Source: Paenibacillus sp. FSL R7-0345 (GTDB taxonomy: Bacteria; Bacillota; Bacilli; Paenibacillales; Paenibacillaceae). Taken from it: a stretch of DNA of 64,000 nucleotides. The notes beneath the pieces were generated by a model. The model was not told where the DNA came from. It did no database searches and saw only the letters and a program-made list of their open reading frames with translations. The stretch's first letter is position 1, and the number at the start of each line of letters is the position of its first letter. The DNA lies in contig NZ_CP152002.1 of NCBI RefSeq assembly GCF_038595055.1, positions 4,260,501 to 4,324,500 of the forward strand. Reading direction: 5' to 3'. Below are positions 16,037 through 24,620 of this stretch, piece after piece. The position numbers and the translations under genes are program-made.

Positions 16037-16210
16037 TCAGCCCTTTAGCAGACTCTCTGGCAAAGTCGTTCCGGAAATTTTAATCAGTCTGGCCCCAAGC
16101 GTAACAAACCACACTGCAAAAACGAGCTGTCATACAAAGATTAACGCAGTCCCGATCAGCCAAGGGAAGGATCCGATCAGATCAAGAATTCCGGCAGCAA
16201 AACCAAGATA
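16037..16210 (-). pseudogene. Decayed C-terminal fragment of a small membrane protein
   Basis: In one minus-strand frame the sequence reads YLGFAAGILDLIGSFPWLIG, then ALIFV, an internal TGA where Trp would fit, QLVFAVWFVTLGARL and a normal end near 16037. Two membrane helices and a basic tail are clear, but there is no start codon or ribosome binding site. The pattern resembles the end of a DUF4386-type protein. I regard it as a gene tail left after deletion. Confidence 0.4.
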
Positions 16211-16268
16211 GGCACAGGGTTTACCTAATGGGGCTTAATAATTACAAAGCTCAGTACAATCGTCCAGC

Positions 16269-16892
16269 TTAATGGAACAGCTCTACAAGATCGCTCAAAC
16301 GGTTAATCGTATAATCCGGCTCTTCCCTAACCTCACCAAATCCGTAGCTTGCAAAAACGAATGGAATTCCGGCAAACGCGGCCGCCTTCCGGTCTCCCTC
16401 CGTATCTCCTACATAAACTGGGTTAACTAGATTGTTACGCTGCATGATCAGCTTGATATTTTCACCCTTGGACAGGCCGGTCCGGCCCGGGTTCTCATAA
16501 TCTATGAAAAACCGGCCCAGCTGGTGATATTCATAAAAAGCCTCGATATACCCCTTCTGACAGTTGCTTACGATGAACAGCTTGTATTTTGCCGACAGTG
16601 CAGTAAGGACTTCCTCTAACTCTTCGTATAATACTCCGCCCTGTTTGACAAGGTGCTGACACTCGGCTTCACAACACTCATCCAGAAGTCTTTGCTGCAC
16701 TGCCTCCTCCATCCCGGGAAGCAGGATTTTGCCAACCTCGGCAGGCAGCAGACCCATAATCCCCTGTAAATTTTCCTTGGTGATCACATGCGGAACATCC
16801 GCATACCTGCGCAGCACATCATTCCACGCTACTGTCACAACCTCCGAAGAATCCCACATCGTCCCGTCCAGATCAAAAATAATGCTGTCCAT
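16269..16892 (-). CDS. HAD-family hydrolase (phosphoglycolate phosphatase-like)
   Basis: A 207-residue phosphatase. Motif I is IIFDLDGTMWD (nucleophile Asp7, acid Asp9), motif II is LFIVSNCQKGY, and motif III/IV is VNPVYVGDTEGDRKAA with the metal-binding Asp pair. The insert of about 60 helical residues after motif I marks the C1-type cap seen in phosphoglycolate phosphatases and beta-phosphoglucomutases. Substrate unknown. The ATG has AGGAGG seven bases upstream. It follows the lipoprotein pair upstream by about 50 bases and may share their transcript. Confidence 0.88.
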   Translation of the reverse strand: MDSIIFDLDGTMWDSSEVVTVAWNDVLRRYADVPHVITKENLQGIMGLLPAEVGKILLPGMEEAVQQRLLDECCEAECQHLVKQGGVLYEELEEVLTALSAKYKLFIVSNCQKGYIEAFYEYHQLGRFFIDYENPGRTGLSKGENIKLIMQRNNLVNPVYVGDTEGDRKAAAFAGIPFVFASYGFGEVREEPDYTINRLSDLVELFH

Positions 16893-16943
16893 ATTAGCCT
16901 CCTGTATTGAGTTGTTAGTTATTGATACCTGTAAATTCCTGCA

Positions 16944-17486
16944 TCATTCCAGCGCCTTATCAAACTCCGCACCATTCCCATTGTACAAATAAGTGTATTC
17001 TCCAAATTCATTCGTGTTAGGATTCGAATAGTACTTATCTATTAAGTACAGTACCTGATTGCGGTATAAGTTGGCTTCCTCCCTCATAAAACCACCAAAT
17101 GCCCCTGTCCCGGATATACGCTCACTAGGTGCTTCAGACGTATCGGACCAGTTCATCCATTCCAGTTCCGATCCTTGTTCAACAAAAGCCTCATACCTTT
17201 TCTTGTATTCTCTCAGTATGTTTTTGTCTTCTTCAAACGGGTAGTGCTTGATTAAGCCCTCAAATAGATGGTTCCACTCGGCCTCCCAGGCATCCATATA
17301 TGCATGAGATACATACCTGTCCTCGGGTGTTGAAGACGCGTTTTCGAAGTCTTTACTGAAAACCCTGTCGATCGGGTTATCTGAGGCTGCATCTGTGTCA
17401 ACCTTTGCGGTACAGCCGGCGGTAAGAAGAGCTAGAGTGATAATCGCGATCAGACTTACCATTCTTCTTTTGCTCTTTTTACTCAT
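16944..17486 (-). CDS. Lipoprotein of unknown function
   Basis: A 180-residue lipoprotein. The start at 17486 gives a standard signal (KKSKRR, hydrophobic stretch, LLTAGC), while an in-frame extension of 52 residues has no ribosome binding site. After the lipid Cys come an acidic linker and a helical, Trp/Tyr-rich domain (DAWEAEWNHLFEGLIKHYP, WMNWSDTSEAP, EEANLYRNQVLYLIDKYY). I do not recognise the family. Its start lies inside the last codons of the gene upstream (8-base overlap), so the pair is translationally coupled. Confidence 0.7.
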   Translation of the reverse strand: MSKKSKRRMVSLIAIITLALLTAGCTAKVDTDAASDNPIDRVFSKDFENASSTPEDRYVSHAYMDAWEAEWNHLFEGLIKHYPFEEDKNILREYKKRYEAFVEQGSELEWMNWSDTSEAPSERISGTGAFGGFMREEANLYRNQVLYLIDKYYSNPNTNEFGEYTYLYNGNGAEFDKALE

Positions 17487-17766
17487 CAGATTCACTCTTC
17501 CTTGCTTGATGCTCAGCCAAAAATGAGGCAAGAAATGCCTCCAGCTTATCATCCTCCAGATGAAACAACTCAACAATATTATAAGGAAACAAATTCCCCC
17601 TGCTTTCCTCTTTTTCAAACAGCTCACGTTTTCCGAATGCATTATTCGCCTTCGAGTATCTGCTCTCGAGCACAGCCATTAACTGAAAAAATCGCATATC
17701 AGGCTCCTGCTTCCATAACTCCTGCACCATACCCATTATCCGCTCTATTCTCTCCGGATCCCGCAT
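17479..17766 (-). CDS. Small soluble protein resembling DUF1040
   Basis: A 95-residue protein starting MRDPERIERIMGMVQELWKQ, then PDMRFFQLM; the spacing of MRDxxRI, LxxLWKxxPDxR and QL resembles the uncharacterised DUF1040/YihD-like family, although the match is from memory and partial. No signal peptide or membrane span. The ATG at 17766 is preceded by GGGGGAG; an 18-residue extension upstream lacks a site. Its stop codon overlaps the start of the lipoprotein gene by 8 bases. Confidence 0.6.
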   Translation of the reverse strand: MRDPERIERIMGMVQELWKQEPDMRFFQLMAVLESRYSKANNAFGKRELFEKEESRGNLFPYNIVELFHLEDDKLEAFLASFLAEHQARKSESDE

Positions 17767-17861
17767 TCTCTCTCCCCCTGCATTTGTGTTATACAAACAT
17801 AATATCAGCTGCCGCACCATTTACATATAAAGGATTGTATAGTATGGCAGCCCCTGCGCAC

Positions 17862-17893
17862 AAAAAAACAGGCCGCCTCACCGAGGCAGCCCG
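17862..17893 (-). terminator. Rho-independent terminator of the ABC-F gene
   Basis: On the minus strand GGCTGCCTC pairs with GAGGCGGCC around a short loop, followed by seven T. It lies 16 bases after the ABC-F stop codon. Confidence 0.85.
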
Positions 17894-17908
17894 TCGCATC
17901 GTCATATA

Positions 17909-19465
17909 TTAGAATACTTTTGTCGTCCACGATTCGCAGTTCCACGTATCGGTTACGATATCACGGTAAAATTCCGGTTCGTGGGAGATCAGCAGGATGC
18001 TGCCCTTGTAGGCTTTGAGCGCACGCTGCAGCTCTTCCTTGGCATCTACGTCAAGGTGGTTCGTCGGCTCATCGAGTACGAGCAGGTTGGATTCGCGGTT
18101 GATCAGCTTGCAGAGCCGGACTTTGGCTTTTTCGCCGCCGCTCAGAACCGCAATCTTGCTCTCAATGTGCTTGGTGGTCAGGCCGCACTTGGCAAGTGCC
18201 GCGCGGATTTCGAACTGGGTGAAGGACGGGAACTCGTTCCAGATCTCTTCGATACAGGTGTTGTAGTTGGCATCCTTCATCTCCTGCTCGAAGTAGCCGA
18301 TTTCCAGTAGGTCACCAAGTCTGGCGGAACCGGAAATGGTCGGGATCTGGCCGAGAATGCTGCGCAGCAGTGTCGTTTTACCGATACCGTTGGCGCCGAC
18401 AAGGGCGATCTTTTGTCCGCGTTCCATGCTCAGATCAAGCGGTCTGGACAGCGGGGAATCATACCCGATTACCAGGTCCTTGGTTTCAAAAATCACTTTG
18501 CCGGAAGTACGGCCCTGCTTGAAGTTGAACTGCGGCTTTGGTTTCTCCTTGGCCAGCTCGATCACTTCCATCTTGTCCAGCTTCTTCTGGCGTGACATCG
18601 CCATATTACGGGTAGCCACACTCGCTTTATTCCGGGCAACGAAATCCTTCAGGTCGGAGATTTCCTGCTGCTGACGCTTGAAGGCAGATTCAAGCTGCGA
18701 CTTCTTCGCCTCATACACCTGCTGGAAATACTCGTAATCGCCGACATAACGCGAAAGCGACTGATTTTCCATATGGTAAATCAGGTTGATTACGCTGTTC
18801 AGGAACGGAATATCATGGGAGATCAGAATGAAGGCATTCTCGTATTCCTGCAGATAACGCTTCAGCCAGATGATATGCTGCTCATCCAGATAGTTGGTAG
18901 GCTCATCCAGGAGCAGGATATCCGGCTTCTCCAGCAGCAGCTTAGCAAGCAGTACCTTGGTGCGCTGTCCGCCGCTCAGATCGTGTACATCCTTGTCCAG
19001 ACCAATATCGGTCAGGCCGAGACCGCGGGCCGTTTCGTCGATTTTGGCGTCGATCATATAGAAGTCCTGGTTAGTCAGCGTATCCTGAATCGTACCGACA
19101 TCCTCCAGCAGCTGCTCCAGCTCCTCAGGAGTGACATCGCCCATCTTGCCGTACATATCATTCATTTCCTGCTCCATATCGAACAGGTACTGGAAGGCAC
19201 TGCGCAGCACGTCACGGATCGACTGTCCTTTAGTCAGTGCAGCATGCTGATCCAGATAGCCTGCGCGCATCCGCTTGGCCCATTCCACCTTGCCTTCGTC
19301 AGGCTGGAGTTTGCCGGTGATGATGTTCATAAAGGTAGACTTACCTTCACCGTTGGCCCCGATCAGACCAATATGCTCACCCTTCAGCAGGCGGAAGGAT
19401 ACATCCGTGAAAATAGCACGGTCACCAAACCCGTGACTAAGCTTTTCTACATTTAATATGCTCAT
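17909..19465 (-). CDS. ABC-F family ribosome-associated ATPase (YfmM-like)
   Basis: A 518-residue protein with two nucleotide-binding domains and no membrane segments. Domain 1 has Walker A GANGEGKST (about 36-44), signature LSGGQRTKV and Walker B LLLDEPTNYLD; domain 2 has GANGIGKTT, LSGGEKAKV and LVLDEPTNHLD. Between them lies the basic helical P-site tRNA interaction linker (SQLESAFKRQQQEISDLKDF onward). The sequence is close to Bacillus YfmM. Such proteins bind the ribosomal E site and resolve stalled or drug-bound ribosomes; whether this one gives resistance is unknown. The start at 19465 removes a 21-residue extension with no site. Confidence 0.9.
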   Translation of the reverse strand: MSILNVEKLSHGFGDRAIFTDVSFRLLKGEHIGLIGANGEGKSTFMNIITGKLQPDEGKVEWAKRMRAGYLDQHAALTKGQSIRDVLRSAFQYLFDMEQEMNDMYGKMGDVTPEELEQLLEDVGTIQDTLTNQDFYMIDAKIDETARGLGLTDIGLDKDVHDLSGGQRTKVLLAKLLLEKPDILLLDEPTNYLDEQHIIWLKRYLQEYENAFILISHDIPFLNSVINLIYHMENQSLSRYVGDYEYFQQVYEAKKSQLESAFKRQQQEISDLKDFVARNKASVATRNMAMSRQKKLDKMEVIELAKEKPKPQFNFKQGRTSGKVIFETKDLVIGYDSPLSRPLDLSMERGQKIALVGANGIGKTTLLRSILGQIPTISGSARLGDLLEIGYFEQEMKDANYNTCIEEIWNEFPSFTQFEIRAALAKCGLTTKHIESKIAVLSGGEKAKVRLCKLINRESNLLVLDEPTNHLDVDAKEELQRALKAYKGSILLISHEPEFYRDIVTDTWNCESWTTKVF

Positions 19466-19713
19466 GAAGTTAACACCTTTTCCTTTACAAAGTATACTCG
19501 TCATATTATAAAGGTTTTGGGGCCGCAACTCCAGACGGGATTGAAAAAATAAACAGCCTGACTCCTGCTTTTATTTTATGTAAAGCCCAGGTAAAATATA
19601 TTTGATTTTTACATAGGAATTTTCAGTATTTTCAGGTAATCTAATAGAGTTGAATTTGGAAGCTGCGATGTAATAGAATGAACTAATTAAAGTGAAAAGG
19701 ATGCGCATAAGAA

Positions 19714-21582
19714 ATGCGGTTGAAGGAACCACGTACACTCAGTAAAAGATCCATACTCTTCTTCTCTATCATCATGCTGGCGAAAAGCTACTTTGCCTGG
19801 TACTACCTGTTCGAGGACGGGCCGACCTGGAGTACCTGGATTAAAGAAATCCCCTTTGTCCTGATTATCTTCTGTCTGATTGAGTGGTTCGCCACCAAGC
19901 GGAAAATTGCCATTTACATGCTCGTCAATCTATTAATCACGATATTATTCTTCTCGCTGATTGTCTACCATAATCATTTCGGGATCATTGCCACCTCACA
20001 GGTAATCGGCCAGGCGAAACAGGTAGGCGCTGTCAAAAAGAGTATTTTTGCCGTCATCCATCCGCAGTACATGCTGATCTTCCTGGATATTATTATCATC
20101 AGCCTGATCATGCTGAGCCGCAAGAAGGCACTGGCCTGGAAAAAAGCGATGTCGCGCCGCAGCAACCGCAAGGTTGTAGCCGCCCTCTTCTGCATCTCGC
20201 TGGTCATCTGTATGATGAATATTTTTCCGAACAAAGCCAGTATGAACGAGACGGTTCAGGCGGAGCAGATGGGCATTCTGAATTATGAGGCCTACGCCCT
20301 GCTGGCAGGTCAGGAGGAGGAGCTGATCGACAGCTCGGCGATTACGCAGGCTGTGATTGATCAGACTAAAGGCATTACGGCCACGTCGACCCCGATCCTG
20401 AATGGCGCTGCCAAGGGTAAAAACCTGATTATTATCCAAATGGAATCTTTTCAAAACTTTTTAGTCCATCTGTCGGTTGACGGGAAGGAAATCACTCCCA
20501 ACATCAACAAGCTGGCAGACAGCAGCATCTACTTCCCTCGCTTCTTCCAGCAGGTCGGCCAGGGCAATACTTCGGATGCGGAGTTTATCGTCAACACTTC
20601 GTTCTATGTCCCGCCGGATGGTCCGGCAACCGAAATTTATGCGCCAAAAGAGCTCCCAAGCCTGCCTAAGCTGCTGCAGGAGCAAGGCTACGACACCGCC
20701 ACCTTCCATACGAATGAAGTGGATTTCTGGAACCGCGGTGAGCTGTACCGGGCGCTTGGTTTTAACCGTTATTATGACAAAGCCTTTTTCGGCGAGGATG
20801 ATACGATTTTCTACGGTTCGTCCGATGAAATCCTTTACTCCAAGACTTCTGCTGAGCTGGCCCGGATGAATGAGAGCAGTCAGCCGTTCTACTCCCATGT
20901 CATCTCGATGTCCTCGCATAATCCGTTCACCATTCCGGAGAACAAGTACCAGATGAAGCTGCCGGAGCGGTATGAAGGAACGTTTGTCGGTGACTACATC
21001 CGCGCCCAGAACTATGCGGACTACGCACTGGGACAGTTCATCGCTGAGCTCAAAGAGAATGGCGTATGGGACGACAGTCTGGTTGTATTGTACGGGGATC
21101 ACCGCGGGCTGCCGATTTTTTCGCTGAAGGATCAAGACAATGTACTGCTCGAGGAGATTCTGGGAAAAGAATACACCGAACGCGATCTGATCAACATTCC
21201 GCTGATCATTTCCTCTGCCGGTGTACCTGCACCAAGTGTGCAGAACCAGCTGGGCGGTCAGGTGGACATTCTGCCGACAGTAGCGAATCTGCTCGGCGTT
21301 TCAGTGGATGACCACATTCACTTCGGCCAGGATATTTTGAATCACAGAGATTACAACCTGCTGCCGCAGCGTTATTATCTGCCGACCGGATCATTTGTCA
21401 ACAATGAGGAATTGTTCCTGTCCGGCAGCGGATTCGAGGACGGCCAGCATTACACGCTGTCCGGCGACGGCGACAAGCCGCTGCAGTCCACTGAGGACGA
21501 GTTCAACTCCGCGCTGAAGCTGCTTCAGCTGTCTGACAGCTATGTATCGCAGCTGCCGGACCGCGAAATAGAAGAGGAATAA
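19714..21582 (+). CDS. LTA synthase family membrane sulfatase (LtaS-like)
   Basis: A 622-residue protein with five N-terminal helices (to about residue 175) and an extracellular sulfatase-fold domain. IIQMESFQNFL supplies the metal-binding Glu, QGNTSDAEFIVNTS the catalytic Thr, and VVLYGDHRGLPIF the late Asp/His metal ligands. LtaS enzymes polymerise glycerol phosphate from phosphatidylglycerol into lipoteichoic acid or prime that chain. Paenibacillus usually encodes several paralogues, so this may be a primase or stress variant. The ATG has AAAGGA about 13 bases upstream. It is monocistronic, divergent from the ABC-F gene. Confidence 0.9.
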   Translation: MRLKEPRTLSKRSILFFSIIMLAKSYFAWYYLFEDGPTWSTWIKEIPFVLIIFCLIEWFATKRKIAIYMLVNLLITILFFSLIVYHNHFGIIATSQVIGQAKQVGAVKKSIFAVIHPQYMLIFLDIIIISLIMLSRKKALAWKKAMSRRSNRKVVAALFCISLVICMMNIFPNKASMNETVQAEQMGILNYEAYALLAGQEEELIDSSAITQAVIDQTKGITATSTPILNGAAKGKNLIIIQMESFQNFLVHLSVDGKEITPNINKLADSSIYFPRFFQQVGQGNTSDAEFIVNTSFYVPPDGPATEIYAPKELPSLPKLLQEQGYDTATFHTNEVDFWNRGELYRALGFNRYYDKAFFGEDDTIFYGSSDEILYSKTSAELARMNESSQPFYSHVISMSSHNPFTIPENKYQMKLPERYEGTFVGDYIRAQNYADYALGQFIAELKENGVWDDSLVVLYGDHRGLPIFSLKDQDNVLLEEILGKEYTERDLINIPLIISSAGVPAPSVQNQLGGQVDILPTVANLLGVSVDDHIHFGQDILNHRDYNLLPQRYYLPTGSFVNNEELFLSGSGFEDGQHYTLSGDGDKPLQSTEDEFNSALKLLQLSDSYVSQLPDREIEEE

Positions 21583-21601
21583 TAGATTTTTTTGGCAAAA
21601 G

Positions 21602-21640
21602 AACAGCCACTCCTGTTAAACGGGGGTGGCTGTTTCTTTA
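21602..21640 (+). terminator. Rho-independent terminator of the LtaS-like gene
   Basis: AACAGCCAC and GTGGCTGTT form a perfect 9-bp stem, followed by TCTTTAT. It may also serve the converging collagen-like gene. Confidence 0.85.
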
Positions 21641-21653
21641 TGATGTTACGGTC

Positions 21654-22061
21654 CTAGAAGCAGGTGAACGAGCTGATCCGGTTCAAATCAATGCCGAAGT
21701 AGGCCCAGGAGAAGCCGAACCATCTGAAGCCGGCAACCGAATTACGGCCGACGAATACCGGGAAGAACCAGAATTGCTCGCCGTTGTTCAGCCAGACGTA
21801 GGTGTTGCGGAACAGGCAGCGTCTAATCCCGCCGGGATCGACGGCATAAGCGGTAGCCGTCATTTGCGGTACGAATTGCGGTGGAGGAGCCGTTGGCGCT
21901 TGAGCACCGCCCGGTCCGCCTCCGGGTCCTCCCGTTCCTCCCCCCGGTGTCCCCGGAAATCCGCCTGGAAATCCCGGTCCTCCCGGTCCCCCTGGTCCAC
22001 CTGGTCCTCCCGGGAACCCCGGAAATCCTTGGCCGCCACCCGGCCCTGGAAAAAATCCCAT
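21654..22061 (-). CDS. Collagen-like Gly/Pro-rich protein with conserved aromatic C-terminal domain
   Basis: A 135-residue protein. Residues 1-55 are almost all Gly, Pro and Phe, mostly GxP or GGPGGP triplets with PGFPG, then a linker with AQAPTAPPPQF. Residues about 68-135 form a compact domain rich in aromatics and ending in Cys (GIRRCLFRNTYVWL, QFWFFPVFVGR, FGFSWAYFGIDL). No signal peptide, so it could be a spore-coat or exosporium protein, as many short collagen-like proteins of Bacilli are; this is inference. AAAGGAG lies ten bases before the ATG. Confidence 0.75.
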   Translation of the reverse strand: MGFFPGPGGGQGFPGFPGGPGGPGGPGGPGFPGGFPGTPGGGTGGPGGGPGGAQAPTAPPPQFVPQMTATAYAVDPGGIRRCLFRNTYVWLNNGEQFWFFPVFVGRNSVAGFRWFGFSWAYFGIDLNRISSFTCF

Positions 22062-22298
22062 ATATGATCGCTCCTTTTGATTGAGTAGGCATTATCATCA
22101 TATGCATTCGCGGAGAGGGCGACTGGGCGGATGCCAAGAAAAATCCGCGTCCAGCCAAACTGAGCTTCAGGGAAATAGGCTGGCGATCCGCGGGCCGGCT
22201 CATACAATGGACGGCTCTTCATCTAAGGGGATTGCTTCGCACTAACCAGTCTTACTCACATTTATAATTGATTGATCAATTACTCTCATCCGAGAAAA

Positions 22299-23258
22299 TC
22301 ATTTCTTTTTCTGTAATTCCCGAATGGTCGCCGCTATACCAACCTCAGGTCTGGTTGCCGGAATAGTCCCGATATGGCTTTGATACTTCTCCCCGCTTAA
22401 GCGTAGCGGTTCTTCCGTTAAGTACAGCATCTCTACAACTTCCTTCATGACGGGAACGAATAATCCGAGCAGCGACAATCCAACCTTTTTAAGGGCAATA
22501 ACGGGCTTATTCGTGCCGCTTGCCTGCTTAGCAATGCGGACAATCTCACGGCCGGAAATAATGTCCGAACCAGGGATATTCCAGTTCTGCCCATAAGCCT
22601 GCTCGCTAGCCGCAAGCTCCACAATCATCATAGCCGCATCAGGCAGATATACATATTCACGCGGCGTATTCATATTCCCTACGAAAAAGGCCATTTTCCC
22701 GGCTGCGATTGCTTCGAGCGTTCCGCCCAAATATGAAGCTTGATTGGCGGTCGGACCGTAATAATCGGGGAGGCGTACAATCATGGGGCGCGCATGACTC
22801 CATTTGCTGCTAAAAATCATTTGCTCAAAGGCAAGCCGCACTTTTCCCTTTTTCGTGTGTGGCTGTTTGGAATGCTCCTCCGTTACGCGATCCATTTGTC
22901 TTCGTCCATAGGGATAAATGCCATCAATGACGACAACCTTCAGGCTCAGCCGGTCGGCCGCCTCCATTACAGATTCACCGAGAGGAATCAGCTTGCTCTC
23001 CATCTCATTGTAAGGGACGTTAGCGCAATGGAATAATACATCCGCATCTTTGGCCGCAGCCGCAATATCATCCGTCCGGGAGGCATCCCCGGTTGCTAAC
23101 AACAGGTGAGCAGGATTGCCTAACCCGCCTGCAAGCTCCTCCAGCTTATGGCGAGACCGTCCGAAGGCAACCGTCGGTATCCCCCGTTTTACAAGTTCAG
23201 ATACAATAACCGCTCCTGTACCGCCTGTAGCACCAACAACAATCGCTTTTTTCATCAT
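22299..23258 (-). CDS. NAD(P)-binding atypical SDR / nucleoside-sugar epimerase-like protein
   Basis: A 319-residue Rossmann-fold protein. The nucleotide-binding loop VVGATGGTGAVI is at residues 7-18, followed by an NADP-type Arg (AFGRSRHK). IDGIYPYGRR occupies the place of the Tyr-x3-Lys active site, and VRLPDYYGP and NIPGSDIISGREI match extended SDR epimerases. The reaction cannot be assigned. It lies 113 bases after a TetR gene in the same direction, with two copies of that regulator's probable operator between them, so it is probably its target. Confidence 0.82.
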   Translation of the reverse strand: MMKKAIVVGATGGTGAVIVSELVKRGIPTVAFGRSRHKLEELAGGLGNPAHLLLATGDASRTDDIAAAAKDADVLFHCANVPYNEMESKLIPLGESVMEAADRLSLKVVVIDGIYPYGRRQMDRVTEEHSKQPHTKKGKVRLAFEQMIFSSKWSHARPMIVRLPDYYGPTANQASYLGGTLEAIAAGKMAFFVGNMNTPREYVYLPDAAMMIVELAASEQAYGQNWNIPGSDIISGREIVRIAKQASGTNKPVIALKKVGLSLLGLFVPVMKEVVEMLYLTEEPLRLSGEKYQSHIGTIPATRPEVGIAATIRELQKKK

Positions 23259-23281
23259 TCTTCAACTCCCATTCAGTTTTG

Positions 23282-23300
23282 TAATTGATTGATCACTAAC
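23282..23300. promoter_or_regulatory. Second, diverged copy of the TetR palindrome
   Basis: The sequence around ATTGATTGATCACTAAC shares the GATTGATC and ACTAAC parts of the main palindrome and lies 24 bases before the SDR start codon. Confidence 0.5.
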
Positions 23301-23324
23301 TTTTAATGAAACTATACCATTTAG

Positions 23325-23346
23325 TTAGTGATTGATCAATAACTAA
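23325..23346. promoter_or_regulatory. Palindromic operator between the TetR and SDR genes
   Basis: The core ATTGATCAAT is flanked by TTAGTG and AACTAA, giving a 22-base near-perfect palindrome. It lies between the TetR stop codon and the SDR start. Confidence 0.65.
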
Positions 23347-23371
23347 ATTTAAAATTATGGCTTTCGCCATA

Positions 23372-23902
23372 TTAAACTTCCCGTTCGATGAGTTCCGGCA
23401 TATCAAGTGCCCAGGAAATATTACACAACATCCCCCTGGCAAGGAAATTAAACGTCCGGTCCTCTGGATTCTGCAGCCCTTTCTCGCGGAAAGCACTCAA
23501 CACGATTTGGCGTACTTCCCGAAAACCGTTGCGCATTGCTTCACGAATCGCCTCCTCACGCATCGTCTGGGCTTGCATCTGCAAGTAGGTCTCGTTCATA
23601 TAGGAGGCCAGAATTTCCTTGTATGCCTCAATCAGATCGTTCTCCAGCTGCTCAGGGGCTGCTGCGCTTTCCACGACCAGTCGAAAGGATTGCTGAATCC
23701 GTTCCCAGGAAAGCTCCAGTGCGCTGAGCAGCAGTGCTTCCTTCGTTGCAAAAAAACGAAACACATAGGGTTGGGAAATTTTCGCCCGTTCTGCAACCTG
23801 TGCCGTTGTAGCGCGATAATAACCCGTTTCCGCAAACACCTCAATCGCTGCAGAGATGATTTCGGCTTTCCGGTTTACGCTGCTTTTATCATCCTTTGCC
23901 AT
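23372..23902 (-). CDS. TetR-family transcriptional regulator
   Basis: A 176-residue regulator. The N-terminal helix-turn-helix is AAIEVFAETGYYRATTAQVA followed by ISQPYVFRFFATKEALL, typical of TetR; residues about 60-176 are the helical ligand and dimer domain. A related palindrome lies just upstream of its start (around 23925-23945) and two more before the SDR gene downstream, so it probably represses both itself and the SDR gene until a small ligand binds. Ribosome binding site GAAGGAGTG precedes the ATG. Confidence 0.88.
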   Translation of the reverse strand: MAKDDKSSVNRKAEIISAAIEVFAETGYYRATTAQVAERAKISQPYVFRFFATKEALLLSALELSWERIQQSFRLVVESAAAPEQLENDLIEAYKEILASYMNETYLQMQAQTMREEAIREAMRNGFREVRQIVLSAFREKGLQNPEDRTFNFLARGMLCNISWALDMPELIEREV

Positions 23903-23924
23903 AAATCCAACACTCCTTCTCTTT

Positions 23925-23945
23925 AGTTAGTGACTAATCAATAAT
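23925..23945. promoter_or_regulatory. Upstream copy of the TetR operator
   Basis: TTAGTGACTAATCAATAAT differs from the main palindrome at few positions and lies 23 bases before the TetR start, as expected for autoregulation. Confidence 0.5.
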
Positions 23946-24007
23946 ATAAAATCAATCAAGTATAGCCTATTTACGGCATCAATGCAAACGCTGGGGTTGG
24001 ACACTGC

Positions 24008-24550
24008 TCAGACCTTCTCCAGCTCACTTTTATACAGCGCAAAATTCTCTTCATCAAAACACACGAAGACTACCTTCTTAATTATCGACTCGTTATTTAA
24101 TACATACTTGACTACTTCATCTAAAGCTATGCGGCAAGCTAAGTCTTTCGGATAACGGTATATACCAGTACTTATATTTGGAAAAGCAACACTGGTAACC
24201 TCGTTTAAATCAGCTTGTCTTAGTGCGTTCTTATAACAGTTCCTCAGCTTCTCTTCTTCATCGTTCACTCCACCATTCCAGACCGGCCCAACCGTATGTA
24301 TAACCAAACGGCATTTCATATTTCCTCCCGTGGTTACTACCGCTTCGCCCACCGCGCAACTACCTTGCCTGCTGCGAATCTTCATGCATTCTTCTAATAT
24401 TGCTTTGCCTCCAGCTCTATGGATAGCGCCGTCTACGCCCCCGCCACCCATTAAACTCGTATTAGCAGCATTAACGATTGCATCAACATCTGTTTTAGTA
24501 ATATCGCCTTGAATTAACTGGAGTATTGAGTTGTGAATGGTAACTTCCAT
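24008..24550 (-). CDS. Macro-domain protein (ADP-ribose hydrolase type)
   Basis: A 180-residue single macro domain. IVNAANTSLMGGGGVDGAIH (residues about 24-43) holds the ADP-ribose-binding Asn and the catalytic Gly/Asp loop of the MacroD/YmdB class, and FPNISTGIYRYP provides the distal ribose loop. Members remove O-acetyl from O-acetyl-ADP-ribose or mono-ADP-ribose from proteins. Full length for the class, starting at an ATG with GGAGG seven bases upstream. Neighbours are uncharacterised small proteins in the same direction; no linked ADP-ribosyltransferase is seen. Confidence 0.92.
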   Translation of the reverse strand: MEVTIHNSILQLIQGDITKTDVDAIVNAANTSLMGGGGVDGAIHRAGGKAILEECMKIRSRQGSCAVGEAVVTTGGNMKCRLVIHTVGPVWNGGVNDEEEKLRNCYKNALRQADLNEVTSVAFPNISTGIYRYPKDLACRIALDEVVKYVLNNESIIKKVVFVCFDEENFALYKSELEKV

Positions 24551-24620
24551 GAGTGTCCTCCGCTATGTGGATAGAGTAAGTGAACATTTTATTTTGTTAA
24601 AAAACAACCTATTGAGCTCT

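Noticed and set aside
20461..21135. 224-residue minus-strand ORF within the LtaS-like gene
   Set aside because: Antisense shadow of a well supported sulfatase; no ribosome binding site.
21823..22222. Two minus-strand ORFs of 120-126 residues overlapping the collagen-like gene
   Set aside because: Alternative frames of the GC-rich Gly/Pro repeats; only the 135-residue frame has a ribosome binding site and a sensible C-terminal domain.
23982..23995. TGCAAACGCTGGGG, a possible cre site
   Set aside because: The second half-site departs from the consensus (no CA at the end) and it lies after the stop of the macro-domain gene, not before a start.
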